Shown: positions 1 through 7,247, counted from the first letter of the stretch. The stretch is DNA of 64,000 bases from Thiocystis violacea (GCF_016583565.1 NZ_NRRF01000006.1:1-64000), one strand, 5' to 3'. The notes: generated by a model from the letters alone, not told the origin. Made by a program: numbers and translations.

Positions 1-434
1 TCAATGCGCCGATCCAGGATACCCTGTAGCGCATCGACACCGATGCCCTGCTTGCGGCTCACATCCTCGAGCGTACTGTTGATCAGTTCTAGCAGCATCT
101 GATCCTCGAAGCCCTTCGTCACCGAGGCGCGTGGCGTATACCACGACAGCGTTTGGCTCGTCGTCGGACGCCCTTCGCAGTCGTCGCATTGGTAGCGCTT
201 GGGGCGCAAGACAATCAAAATGGTGTATTCACCCAAGGACACATGGCGCAGCGTTATCTCTTGACTCAACCCGTAAGGATGATCAATGGGCTTTCCGCAA
301 CGGTGACAGTGCGTGCCTTCCAGGATGCTATGAACAAAGATCTTGAGCGTTCTGGCCCCTTCCACCACAATCCGATCAATGGCGATATCGGGTAGGTTCA
401 ACAGCACCCGGATGGTCTCTTTGTCAAGCATCAT
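1..434 (-). CDS. ISL3-family transposase, N-terminal 144 residues (copy A, partial at window edge)
   Basis: This is the same reading frame as copy B, starting at ATG 434 with two adjacent Met codons. The visible part holds the N-terminal zinc-binding region with CxxC pairs (CHRC near residue 42 and CDDC near residue 83) characteristic of ISL3 transposases. Family members are about 400 residues long and cut and paste DNA through a DDE active site, so roughly two thirds of the protein lies beyond the left edge. Whether this copy is intact cannot be judged here. An upstream TTG at 479 would add 15 residues but has less support. Confidence 0.7.
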   Translation of the reverse strand, partial: MMLDKETIRVLLNLPDIAIDRIVVEGARTLKIFVHSILEGTHCHRCGKPIDHPYGLSQEITLRHVSLGEYTILIVLRPKRYQCDDCEGRPTTSQTLSWYTPRASVTKGFEDQMLLELINSTLEDVSRKQGIGVDALQGILDRRI

Positions 435-526
435 AATCAACAGCGTTCGAATTGGGTTTTGACGGGAACTGGCTCTCAAGCCACTGTTTTATAAGATATC
501 ACAACCCCAGGAGATCCGGGAGAGCC
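1..526 (-). mobile_element. ISL3-type insertion sequence, copy A (5' part only, runs off the left edge)
   Basis: The segment repeats almost exactly at an offset of 692 bases (1-526 against 693-1218), with only a few substitutions, for example around 465 and 483. Its right boundary is an inverted-repeat-like end that reads GGCTCTCCCGGATC on the minus strand (505-526), the start typical of ISL3-family ends. The transposase reads leftward from this end and leaves the window. The end abuts the interrupted transposase of copy B exactly at 526/527, which is the pattern expected if copy A inserted into copy B. Confidence 0.8.
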
Positions 527-1126
527 TTTAACCGCCGCCTTCGTGCGCTCGGCGAGGAGGCCGATGACACGCAGCTGGTCGTTCACGTAGGCACTGATGA
601 CAGCCACGAAATCACGATGACCTTTCTTCAAGGAAATCTCGTCGATGCCCATGACCTCCAGGGTCTCAATGGCACTCCAATCGATCTCAGGATCAATGCG
701 CCGATCCAGGATACCCTGTAGCGCATCGACACCGATGCCCTGCTTGCGGCTCACATCCTCGAGCGTACTGTTGATCAGTTCTAGCAGCATCTGATCCTCG
801 AAGCCCTTCGTCACCGAGGCGCGTGGCGTATACCACGACAGCGTTTGGCTCGTCGTCGGACGCCCTTCGCAGTCGTCGCATTGGTAGCGCTTGGGGCGCA
901 AGACAATCAAAATGGTGTATTCACCCAAGGACACATGGCGCAGCGTTATCTCTTGACTCAACCCGTAAGGATGATCAATGGGCTTTCCGCAACGGTGACA
1001 GTGCGTGCCTTCCAGGATGCTATGAACAAAGATCTTGAGCGTTCTGGCCCCTTCCACCACAATCCGATCAATGGCGATATCGGGTAGGTTCAACAGCACC
1101 CGGATGGTCTCTTTGTCAAGCATCAT
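476..1126 (-). pseudogene. ISL3-family transposase, truncated (copy B)
   Basis: The genuine coding part runs from ATG 1126 to about 527 (200 codons). It holds the N-terminal CHRC/CDDC zinc-binding pairs and the first catalytic Asp region (MGIDEISLKKGHRDF). After the junction the frame continues for 17 meaningless codons through the terminal repeat of copy A and stops at 476. The later DDE residues are missing, so the protein should be inactive. No clear ribosome binding site precedes 1126, and a TTG at 1171 is a less likely start. Confidence 0.8.
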
Positions 1127-1218
1127 AATCAACAGCGTTCGAATTGGGTTTTGACGAGAACTGGCTCTCAAGCCGCTGTTTTATAAGATATCACAACCCC
1201 AGGAGATCCGGGAGAGCC
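527..1218 (-). mobile_element. ISL3-type insertion sequence, copy B (interrupted by copy A)
   Basis: The outer end reads GGCTCTCCCGGATC on the minus strand (1197-1218) and is identical to the end of copy A. The element is cut at 527, inside the transposase gene, where the end of copy A begins. ISL3 elements usually duplicate 8 bp of target, so the bases 527-534 should reappear at the far end of copy A, outside this window. The rest of copy B should lie beyond that. Confidence 0.75.
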
Positions 1219-1289
1219 CGCCTCCAGTAATTCCGGGGACAGTTTACTTAACTCTAGAAGCCCGCGCGGGTGACTGACGCGAAGAAATC

Positions 1290-1394
1290 ACCTAACACGC
1301 CCATAAAGCCGAGGCCATACTGCGCATCGCCCTCAAAGCAATCCTTTGGTGCTGTAGTGGCGCAGTATGGCCCGGCTTATGGGTGACGTTAGAA
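1290..1394 (+). repeat. attC-like integron recombination site
   Basis: The site begins with ACCTAAC (1290-1296), which matches the attC consensus RYYYAAC, and ends with GTTAGAA (1388-1394), which matches GTTRRRY except for the last base. Between them the two arms (1297-1325 and 1359-1387) form a long imperfect hairpin sharing CCCATAA, GCCG and CCATACTGCGC. The left arm carries two extra A residues, which become two extrahelical T bases on the bottom strand. A short unpaired spacer follows the AAC. These are the structural hallmarks integrase reads in folded attC sites. No integrase gene is in the window. Confidence 0.72.
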
Positions 1395-1451
1395 TACGTA
1401 AAGGCGCAGACAGCAATATTGTCTCATCTTCTTGTTTATAGGTATTTCGAC

Positions 1452-1886
1452 ATGGCGACCTTGCATGATGCTAAAAACGCAATTGAAGACTATTTAGGTA
1501 TGCAGAGAGGTTTGCCCGAATTAGATATAAGTGATTATTATGCACTATTTCCTGATACGGCAAGAGATGATATTGCTATTTGTGGCAGATGGGATAATGA
1601 CCAATATCCACATCAAGATAAACCGGGCGTCTACTTGATTTTCGATGAAGATCTAGAGTTGATGTATATTGGCAAAACCGACAGCACTTTTGGAAGTCGG
1701 CTGTACACCTATTTTAAGGGTACCGATGTATGCAAAATTGTCCATCCGGGTTGGTCAAGAAAACCGTGTTATGTCGCAACCATTCCAATAGAGAAAAGCC
1801 AAAAACACATTGTATCTCCAGTTGCGTTAGAAGATTATCTTATTGATCGCTTACAGCCCTATGACAATACTAGGGGGATAAGATAG
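1452..1886 (+). CDS. GIY-YIG nuclease domain protein in an integron-type cassette
   Basis: The 144-residue protein has the GIY-YIG catalytic signature: GVY at 59-61, YIG at 72-74, Arg83 in FGSRLYTYF, Glu127 in ALEDYLIDRL and Asn139 near the C terminus. The family cuts DNA with a single metal ion. The N-terminal ~50 residues match no domain I recognise. The gene is markedly more AT-rich than its neighbours, lacks a clear promoter, and sits directly between an attC-like site and a second attC left end in cassette orientation, so horizontal acquisition is likely. A GTG at 1383 would place the start inside the attC hairpin, so the ATG at 1452 is preferred. A role in phage defence or restriction is speculative. 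Confidence 0.7.
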   Translation: MATLHDAKNAIEDYLGMQRGLPELDISDYYALFPDTARDDIAICGRWDNDQYPHQDKPGVYLIFDEDLELMYIGKTDSTFGSRLYTYFKGTDVCKIVHPGWSRKPCYVATIPIEKSQKHIVSPVALEDYLIDRLQPYDNTRGIR

Positions 1887-1919
1887 GGCATGGGTTACAG
1901 AGTTACAGGGGTCAGGTTC

Positions 1920-1949
1920 GATTTAATTTCCAGGCTATGGAATTAAATC
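1920..1949 (+). repeat. AT-rich hairpin after the cassette gene
   Basis: GATTTAATTTCCA (1920-1932) and TGGAATTAAATC (1938-1949) are inverted copies with one bulged base. The hairpin lies between the GIY-YIG stop codon and the second attC end. It has no U-run, so its role as a terminator is uncertain. Confidence 0.4.
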
Positions 1950-1958
1950 ATTTCAATC

Positions 1959-1974
1959 GCCTAACATGCCCATC
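1959..1974 (+). repeat. Truncated attC left end
   Basis: GCCTAAC (1959-1965) matches RYYYAAC exactly and is followed by ATGCCCAT, mirroring the CCTAACACGCCCAT start of the site at 1290. The matching right arm is absent; sequence similarity ends around 1974, where an unrelated dispersed repeat begins. This marks the right border of the single cassette. Confidence 0.55.
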
Positions 1975-1977
1975 TAG

Positions 1978-2038
1978 AAAAGGGGACGGATTTATTTTTG
2001 AACACGCAGAATTCATCGATCGCGTGGACATCCACTCA
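1978..2038 (+). repeat. 61-base dispersed repeat, copy 1
   Basis: The sequence starting AAAAGGGGACGGATTTATTT is repeated at 3318-3378 over the same 61-base length with scattered substitutions (both contain GAACACGC, AATTCATCG, TGGAC and CACTCA). The two copies bracket the phosphatase remnant and the hypothetical gene at 2426. Confidence 0.7.
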
Positions 2039-2042
2039 CCAA

Positions 2043-2400
2043 GGCTGTTGGAAGCTGGAGAGCAAACCGCCCTGCACCTGGATCCCGAGCCGACCCTTTT
2101 CGGCTAGCGCGGCATCGCCTTTGAGCGCTTCCCGATCCAGGATCACGGTCTGCCCGAGTCAGACGCCATGACAACGCTCATCTCACGACTCTACCGGGAC
2201 ATCCTGAGCGGCGAGCCTCTGGTCGTTCACTGCGCGGGGGGCATCGGGCACACGGGTCTCGTTTCAGCTGCCTCCTGATCGAGGCCGACCTGAGCCCGGA
2301 GGCGGCCGTGCAAGCGGTCTGCGAGAAACGCACGATTTCCGTCCCGAGACCTCCGCACAGATCGCCCGCGTCCCTGCCTACGGGCTGCACGCGGCCTGTC
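2043..2400 (+). pseudogene. Dual-specificity/tyrosine protein phosphatase remnant
   Basis: One frame reads through a phosphatase active-site loop, VVHCAGGIGHTG, which matches HCxxGxxR(T/S) except that the invariant Arg is His. It then stops within LVSAAS near 2278. A neighbouring frame continues the family pattern (LLIEADLSPEAAVQAVCEKR), and a third picks up PETSAQIARV. At least two frameshifts are therefore needed to restore the domain, and a stop at about 2106 cuts the front half. The gene is decayed. No insertion explains the breaks; they look like small indels. Confidence 0.65.
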
Positions 2401-2425
2401 CTAGCCCCTGAAGAGCAGCGCACGG

Positions 2426-2878
2426 ATGGCGTATTCGATGAGCCCGGCAGACAGCACGCGAAGCGGCTCCACCGAGTGTCGGGTTGGCATCTTCTGGCTC
2501 TACCAAAACCGGCCGATGGCGAGTGCGGTTCCGCTGGAACGGGCCGACACGCGCGGCACCAAGGGCGACAGCCCCGAGGCTCATGTCGCGATGTGGCCGC
2601 GCATCGTCGCGCGTCACAAGGCGGAGTTGCCGATCCTGAGCAGATTGGAATACGAGGAGGTGCCGCGCGGACGGCGGATCTTCGACACGGCGACGCCGAC
2701 CGTCCTCGTCTACATGGATGAGACCCTCTTCGCCGATACCCAGCCAGCGCGGGAAGCAAGCGCTCCGGTTTGGGAGGCGCTGCGCGCGGCCTTCCGGTTG
2801 GACGGACAGCGCGTCCGCTTCTCCAGCGATCTGCACTATCGCGTCGATCCCTGTGACGATCAGGAACGAGGGGACTGA
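2426..2878 (+). CDS. Hypothetical protein (150 aa)
   Basis: I do not recognise the family. The frame has good codon usage and a plausible globular core: GIFWLYQ, then ADTRGTKGDSPEAHVAMWP, then TPTVLVYMDE. It lacks a signal peptide and membrane segments. GAAGAG lies about 10 bases before the ATG at 2426; a second ATG at 2438 is possible. It directly follows the broken phosphatase gene in the same orientation, so the two may once have been one operon. The opposite strand also carries long frames here, as expected in GC-rich DNA, but without recognisable content. Confidence 0.5.
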   Translation: MAYSMSPADSTRSGSTECRVGIFWLYQNRPMASAVPLERADTRGTKGDSPEAHVAMWPRIVARHKAELPILSRLEYEEVPRGRRIFDTATPTVLVYMDETLFADTQPAREASAPVWEALRAAFRLDGQRVRFSSDLHYRVDPCDDQERGD

Positions 2879-2933
2879 TCGATTTCCGACACGCGGAATA
2901 AATCGCCGGCTTGAGCAGCCACTCAACAACCCA

Positions 2934-3210
2934 ATACTCGGCGCGGCGTCGATCGTCCTTCGGACCAGTCGTCTTCGGTGGACAAGCGCAGCGCAGTCCA
3001 CCAACAACGGCGCGGGGGTCGGTGGACTTCGCTCTCGCTCGTCCACCCTACCGGTCCAACCAATGACCAAGGCCCTCGGCACCAACTCAATACTCGGCGT
3101 CGATCGTCGTTCCGGCCAGTCGTCCGTGGGGTAGAGAAGCGCGGTGCGGTCCACCAACAACGGCGCGGGGTTTGGTTGACTTCGCTCGCGCCCGTCCACC
3201 CGGTCCAGCT
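2934..3210. repeat. Two tandemly placed copies of a ~125-base intergenic repeat
   Basis: The units at about 2934-3060 and 3088-3210 share CAATACTCGGCG, GGCGTCGATCGTC, CCAGTCGTC, GCGCAGTCCACC or its variant, CAACAACGGCGCGGG and CGTCCACCC. A third, shorter copy is at 4061-4112. The gene-free stretch 2879-3428 holds these units, the palindrome at 3279 and the second 61-base repeat; I see no gene in it. Confidence 0.65.
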
Positions 3211-3278
3211 GCCGACCAAGACTGATGATCCGTTGAGCCAGCGGGCGATCGAGCGCGGGACGCAGAGCGTCCGGCCGT

Positions 3279-3302
3279 GCTCCCACGCTGGAGCGTGGGA
3301 GC
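3279..3302. repeat. REP-like palindrome
   Basis: GCTCCCACGCT and AGCGTGGGAGC form a near-perfect inverted repeat with a two-base centre. Such GCTCCCACGC palindromes occur as dispersed extragenic repeats in many gammaproteobacteria. There is no T-run on either side, so a terminator role is not supported. Confidence 0.65.
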
Positions 3303-3317
3303 CAGCATATCGGACGG

Positions 3318-3378
3318 AAAAGGGGACTGATTTATTGCTGAACACGCGCAATTCATCGCTCGCTTGGACGTTCACTCA
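3318..3378 (+). repeat. 61-base dispersed repeat, copy 2
   Basis: Partner of 1978-2038. It ends about 15 bases before the putative higBA promoter. Confidence 0.65.
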
Positions 3379-3393
3379 AAGACGCGCACTGGG

Positions 3394-3422
3394 TTGCAGT
3401 GTATCGCTTATCGATATACGAT
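3394..3422 (+). promoter_or_regulatory. Candidate higBA promoter
   Basis: TTGCAG (3394-3399) and TACGAT (3417-3422) are separated by 17 bases and lie immediately before higB. The spacer contains TTATCGATA, a partly symmetric sequence that could be an operator for the HigA antitoxin. The predicted start of transcription falls almost on the higB ATG, so the message would be nearly leaderless; this lowers confidence. Confidence 0.4.
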
Positions 3423-3428
3423 CAAGGC

Positions 3429-3710
3429 ATGTCGATCCAGTCATTCAAATGCGCGGAAACGAAGCGCCTGTTCGAACGCCAGCGCGCAAATCGCTTCGTG
3501 AATGTCGAGGGGCCAGCCAGGCGCAAGTTGAGTTACCTGGACGCCGCCAGCGATCTGTCCGATCTGCGCATTCCACCGGGCAATCGTCTGGAAGCCTTGC
3601 GGGGCGATCGGACCGGCCAACACAGCATTCGCATCAATGACCAGTGGCGCTTGTGCTTCATCTGGCCAAGCGATGGACCAATGAATGTTGAGATCGTTGA
3701 TTCTCATTGA
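3429..3710 (+). CDS. higB: HigB-type toxin (RelE/ParE superfamily mRNA interferase)
   Basis: The 93-residue protein has the compact HigB layout: SIQSFKCAETKRLFE at the N terminus, LRIPPGNRLEALRGDR in the middle, and the conserved end HSIRINDQWRLCFIW. HigB toxins cleave mRNA on the ribosome and are silenced by HigA. The length matches the family (about 92 residues) with the start at ATG 3429; a GTG at 3399 would add ten residues upstream. The antitoxin gene follows after 12 bases, the inverted order (toxin first) typical of higBA. Key residues look intact. Confidence 0.88.
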   Translation: MSIQSFKCAETKRLFERQRANRFVNVEGPARRKLSYLDAASDLSDLRIPPGNRLEALRGDRTGQHSIRINDQWRLCFIWPSDGPMNVEIVDSH

Positions 3711-3722
3711 GGTACGGCCGCC

Positions 3723-4022
3723 ATGAGCGAAAAACGTCCCCCCATCCATCCTGGCGAAATCCTGCGCGAGGAATTCATGCTGCCGCTGGGACTTTCCAGT
3801 CATGCCGTGGCGCGCGCCATCGGCGTCACCCCCACACGCATCAACGAGATCGTGCGCGAACGGCGCGGTATCACGGCTGAATCGGCCTTGCGTCTGGCGC
3901 GCTTTTTTGGAACGTCCGTCGATCTTTGGATGAACCTGCAGCAGCGTTACGAGCTGGAATGCGCGAAGGATTCGCTCGGCGATGCATTGGATCGAATCAA
4001 GCCGATGCACCTCGCGGCGTGA
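3723..4022 (+). CDS. higA: HigA-type antitoxin (XRE-family helix-turn-helix)
   Basis: The 99-residue protein begins with the hallmark PPIHPGEILREEFMLPLGLS and carries a helix-turn-helix at about residues 23-48 (AVARAIGVTPTRINEIVRER), followed by ITAESALRLARFFGTSVDLWMNLQ. HigA proteins bind HigB and repress their own promoter. GAGGT (3709-3713) overlaps the higB stop and lies 9 bases before the ATG, so the pair is probably cotranscribed and translationally linked. Confidence 0.9.
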   Translation: MSEKRPPIHPGEILREEFMLPLGLSSHAVARAIGVTPTRINEIVRERRGITAESALRLARFFGTSVDLWMNLQQRYELECAKDSLGDALDRIKPMHLAA

Positions 4023-4060
4023 GCGAGTCGCGGAAAAGGAGTTTCGGATCCGGCCTTGAT

Positions 4061-4112
4061 CACCGTTTGGGCCAGTCGTCCGTGGGGTAGAGAAGCGCGG
4101 CGCAGTCCACGT
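4061..4112. repeat. Third, shortened copy of the intergenic repeat
   Basis: Contains GGCCAGTCGTCCGTGGGGTA, then GAGAAGCGCGG and CAGTCCAC, matching the second unit near 3110-3160. It lies just after higA, so these repeats bracket the higBA locus. Confidence 0.6.
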
Positions 4113-4279
4113 CTACGTCGCGAGTTGAGTCTGGTGAAGACGCTCCAGCTCGTGACCAGAAGGGCGGGAAGCAATTGAGGGACAGATCCTTGGAAGCTGC
4201 CTGAAAAACTCTACCGTCTCAGACACCTTCCTAGGCGCCAGGAGCACTCAAGAGACCCGTAGGACACCGAGGACACCCC

Positions 4280-5452
4280 ATGCGCCTTTTCTATTCCATC
4301 CCCGCCGGTCTGCTGCTCGGCATCCTGCTGGCGCTGATCGTCCCGGCCGGCGCGCCCTACGTCGCCTGGGCCGGTCAGATCTTCCTGTCCCTGCTGAAGC
4401 TGCTCATCCTGCCGCTCATCCTGGTCTCCATCTATGCCTCGCTCGCCGGCGGGAGCGAACTCAGACGCATCGGTGGACGCGCCTTGCTCTATTACCTGGC
4501 GACCTCCAGCGTCGCCGCGACGCTCGGAACCCTGATCGGCCTGGGCTTCTCCTCGGACCTGCCGGCCGGACTCCTGAGCCTGGAACAGGTCGATCAGACG
4601 GGCGCCGCCTTCAGCCTAGAGCGTCTGGTGGCCAACTTCATTCCGACCAACCTCTTCGCCTCACTGGCGGAGGGCAACATCCTGCACATCGTCTTCATCG
4701 CCGTGGTCGCGGCGCTGGCCTCGCGCCGGATCGCCGAGCGCGAGCGGGATGTCCTGCTCGGCGGCGCGCGCGCCCTGGATGCACTGCTCATGCAACTGCT
4801 GCGCGGGGTGCTCGCCCTGGCGCCGATCGGCATCGCCGCCCTGGTCTATGCCAGTCTGGCCAACATGGATTGGGCCGGTGTCTTTCAGCTGCGCTCCTTC
4901 GTCTGGGCGGTCACGCTCGCGGCGGTGCTGCACGCCCTGGTCGCCCTGCCGACCCTCTACCGCCTGCGCACCGGACGCTCGCCCTGGCCCTTCGTCGCGG
5001 CCTGTCGAGCGCCGCTGCTGACGGCCCTTGCCACCGCGTCCAGCTCGGCGACCTATCCCCTCTCGAAGCAAACGTTGGAGCAACAAGGCATCGCCGAGCG
5101 CGTCACCAGCTTCACGCTGCCCCTGGGCGCGACGCTGAACATGGACGGCTCCGCGCTCTACCAGTCGATCCTGCTGATCTTCATGTCCCAACTGGCGGGC
5201 ATCGACCTGACGCCGCTGCAGGCGCTCTTCATCGTGCTGCTGACCATGGCCTCGTCGGCCGGCACCGCCGGCATTCCGGGCGGCGGCATTGCGATGATGG
5301 CCTTCATGCTGGATCTGCTCGGCCTGCCCCAGACCTATCTGGCGCTCTATCTCATCGTCGATCGCTTCTTCGACTATCCCATCACGGCCATCAACGTCTG
5401 GGGGGACTTGGTCGTCGCGGCCATCGTCGACAGGGATCTGCGCCGCCTGTGA
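4280..5452 (+). CDS. Dicarboxylate/amino acid:cation symporter (SDF/DAACS family)
   Basis: An inner-membrane Na+- or H+-coupled importer of acidic amino acids or C4-dicarboxylates. All family landmarks are present: the serine-rich hairpin TASSSATYP (252-260), NMDGSALY (287-294, the cation site), SSAGTAGIPGGG (325-336) and DRFFD with NVWGD (361-376, substrate binding). At 390 residues it is slightly shorter than GltP or DctA (about 430). GAGGA six bases before the ATG supports the start. The substrate cannot be told from the sequence: the DctA/GltP discriminators are not decisive here. It stands alone between the higBA repeats and the cyclase gene. Confidence 0.9.
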   Translation: MRLFYSIPAGLLLGILLALIVPAGAPYVAWAGQIFLSLLKLLILPLILVSIYASLAGGSELRRIGGRALLYYLATSSVAATLGTLIGLGFSSDLPAGLLSLEQVDQTGAAFSLERLVANFIPTNLFASLAEGNILHIVFIAVVAALASRRIAERERDVLLGGARALDALLMQLLRGVLALAPIGIAALVYASLANMDWAGVFQLRSFVWAVTLAAVLHALVALPTLYRLRTGRSPWPFVAACRAPLLTALATASSSATYPLSKQTLEQQGIAERVTSFTLPLGATLNMDGSALYQSILLIFMSQLAGIDLTPLQALFIVLLTMASSAGTAGIPGGGIAMMAFMLDLLGLPQTYLALYLIVDRFFDYPITAINVWGDLVVAAIVDRDLRRL

Positions 5453-5571
5453 GGCAAGGCGCGGACGCCTTGCAACAGCGCGTGGCGCTCAGTCAGGGCG
5501 TCTCATCGCGCGAATGCTCGCCAGGAAGGCTCTAGACTTAGAGTCACACGGAACAGGAATCGAGAATCGTC

Positions 5572-6501
5572 ATGGCGGAGCGGGCCGAGATCCTAACGCT
5601 CTTGTTCGCGGACATCAGCCACAGCACGCGCATCATCCAAGACTTCGGCGACAGGGTCGCGCGCGACCTGATCCAGCGCTGCCTGGCGCGGGTGGCGCAG
5701 AGCGTGCGGCAGCACGGTGGACAGGTGAGGGGGCGGATCGGCGACGAGCTGATGTGCACCTTCCCGGATGCCCGCGAGGCGATCCGCGCGGCGCTCGCGA
5801 TCCAGGCGTCGGTCAGGGCCGGGGGACGCGCGGGGGAGTTTCCCGCGAACATCAGGATGCACCTCGGCCTTCACCATGGCCCCATCCTCATCGAGCAGGA
5901 TCAGCTCTTCGGCGACACCATCCATATCGCCAAGCGGATGGTGGACCTGGCCAAGACCGATCAGATCCTCACGACCCAGACGACGCTGAGCGCGGCGGGC
6001 GCCATGCCCGAGATCCGGCGGCGTCTCGCGGACGAGATGCGCATCAAGGGCTATGACGACCCGGTGGAGATCTACGAAATTCTGCGCCAGGATCCCGGCG
6101 TCACCCAGGTCGCGCAGCGCGTGACGCGCTCGCCCGCGGGCGAGCACTATGTGCGCTGCGCACTCACCCACGACACGCAGACGTTCACGCTGGACGCGGC
6201 GCACCCGGTCTTCAGCATCGGCCGCGACACGGGCAACGACCTCATCATCCCCGAGGACTGCGTCTCGCGAAATCATGGCCGTCTGGAGTATCAGAAGGGA
6301 CGCATCATCTTCATCGACCAGAGCACCAATGGAACCTCGATCCTGGAGAATGACGCACCGGAGCCGGTGCTCGTCCACCGCGAACAGCGCTGGCTGCGTG
6401 GCAGCGGCCTGCTGTGCTTCGGGCGGCGCGCTGAGGCAGAGGGGCCGCTCAGTCTGCGCTACCGCTGCGAACGCGCGGCCGACCCGGCGTCAGCCAGATG
6501 A
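5572..6501 (+). CDS. Class III nucleotidyl cyclase domain fused to an FHA domain
   Basis: Residues 1-170 form a class III adenylate/guanylate cyclase homology domain with both metal aspartates (Asp14 in FADIS, Asp58 in IGDEL) and the transition-state Arg122. Residues 200-300 form a forkhead-associated domain (IGRDTGND, SRNH, NGTS) that binds phosphothreonine. By alignment, however, the Lys and Asp that choose adenine are Gly54 and Gln111, and the ribose-contacting Asn is His118. The output may thus be cAMP, another nucleotide or none. There is no membrane segment. The FHA module implies control by a Ser/Thr kinase encoded elsewhere. Confidence 0.82.
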   Translation: MAERAEILTLLFADISHSTRIIQDFGDRVARDLIQRCLARVAQSVRQHGGQVRGRIGDELMCTFPDAREAIRAALAIQASVRAGGRAGEFPANIRMHLGLHHGPILIEQDQLFGDTIHIAKRMVDLAKTDQILTTQTTLSAAGAMPEIRRRLADEMRIKGYDDPVEIYEILRQDPGVTQVAQRVTRSPAGEHYVRCALTHDTQTFTLDAAHPVFSIGRDTGNDLIIPEDCVSRNHGRLEYQKGRIIFIDQSTNGTSILENDAPEPVLVHREQRWLRGSGLLCFGRRAEAEGPLSLRYRCERAADPASAR

Positions 6502-6809
6502 GCACCCAGCTCACGAGGGGCGCAAGACACCCATCCAGGCGCGCATGAGGGTCTGCTGAGAGTCCGCAAGAGAGGCGATTTCGATACCGATACCGATACC
6601 GATACCGGGCTCCAGGCCCGTCTGGGCGACGCGATCCATCCGGCGGTGGCCAACGTCACGAGGAGACAACAGATGGCGAAGCAGACTGGCTCTGGGGCAG
6701 AATCCAAGGCAGCCGCCTCGATCGGAATCGCGCAGCATGCCCAAGCCACCGGCCACGTTCCCCGCGAGCGGGGCGGCAGAGACCATCACCCGGAGTCGAT
6801 CGCTCACCC
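6502..6809. other. Intergenic stretch with a hexamer repeat
   Basis: I see no gene here. The only structure is four tandem copies of GATACC (6583-6606), preceded by a GATTTC variant. Confidence 0.6.
6583..6606 (+). repeat. (GATACC)x4 microsatellite
   Basis: Four exact tandem hexamers between the cyclase gene and the DUF2721 gene, outside any convincing reading frame. The copy number could vary between strains. Confidence 0.85.
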
Positions 6810-7247
6810 ATGCTCGAAGAAGCACCCATCGCCAATGTGGCGCACGTCATCCAACTGGCCGTCGCGCCCGTCTTCCTGCTGACCGGCATCGGCGGCATGC
6901 TGGCCGTCATGACCAATCGGCTCGGGCGCATCGTCGACCGCGCCCGGACGGTCGAGGCGCAGCTCAGTCTCGCGGACGATAGCGGCCTCTGGGATGTTGA
7001 ACTTCCAGCGCTCTCCCATCGAGCCCGGCTCATCAGCGTCTCGATCAGCTTGTGCACCCTGACGGCCTTGCTGGTTTCCAGCGTCATCGCCATCCTTTTC
7101 CTCGGCGCCTTCGCCACCTTCGATGCATCCGTGCTGGTCGCCGCCCTCTTCATCGCGGCCATGCTGGCCTTCATCGTGGCCCTCATCTTCTTCCTGCGCG
7201 AGATCTTCCTTGCCATCGCCACGCTGAGGTTCGGCAAGGAGCGCTGA
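6810..7247 (+). CDS. DUF2721 family membrane protein
   Basis: The 145-residue protein has the DUF2721 N-terminal pattern AHVIQLAVAPVFLLTGIGGM followed by NRLGRIVDRAR, a basic loop, then two hydrophobic segments at about 72-95 and 105-130. Three membrane spans in total are likely, with the Arg-rich loop cytoplasmic. The family has no established function. The ribosome binding site is weak (GGAG about 14 bases upstream). It converges with the corC operon with about 110 bases between; I see no strong terminator there. Confidence 0.8.
   Translation: MLEEAPIANVAHVIQLAVAPVFLLTGIGGMLAVMTNRLGRIVDRARTVEAQLSLADDSGLWDVELPALSHRARLISVSISLCTLTALLVSSVIAILFLGAFATFDASVLVAALFIAAMLAFIVALIFFLREIFLAIATLRFGKER

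Noticed and set aside
1290..1394. Simple rho-independent terminator
   Set aside because: There is no T-run, and the consensus ends plus the extrahelical bases fit an attC site better.
2378..3286. A 302-codon minus-strand frame over the hypothetical gene and the repeats
   Set aside because: It runs through non-coding dispersed repeats and gives Arg-rich, repetitive sequence, so it is not a gene.
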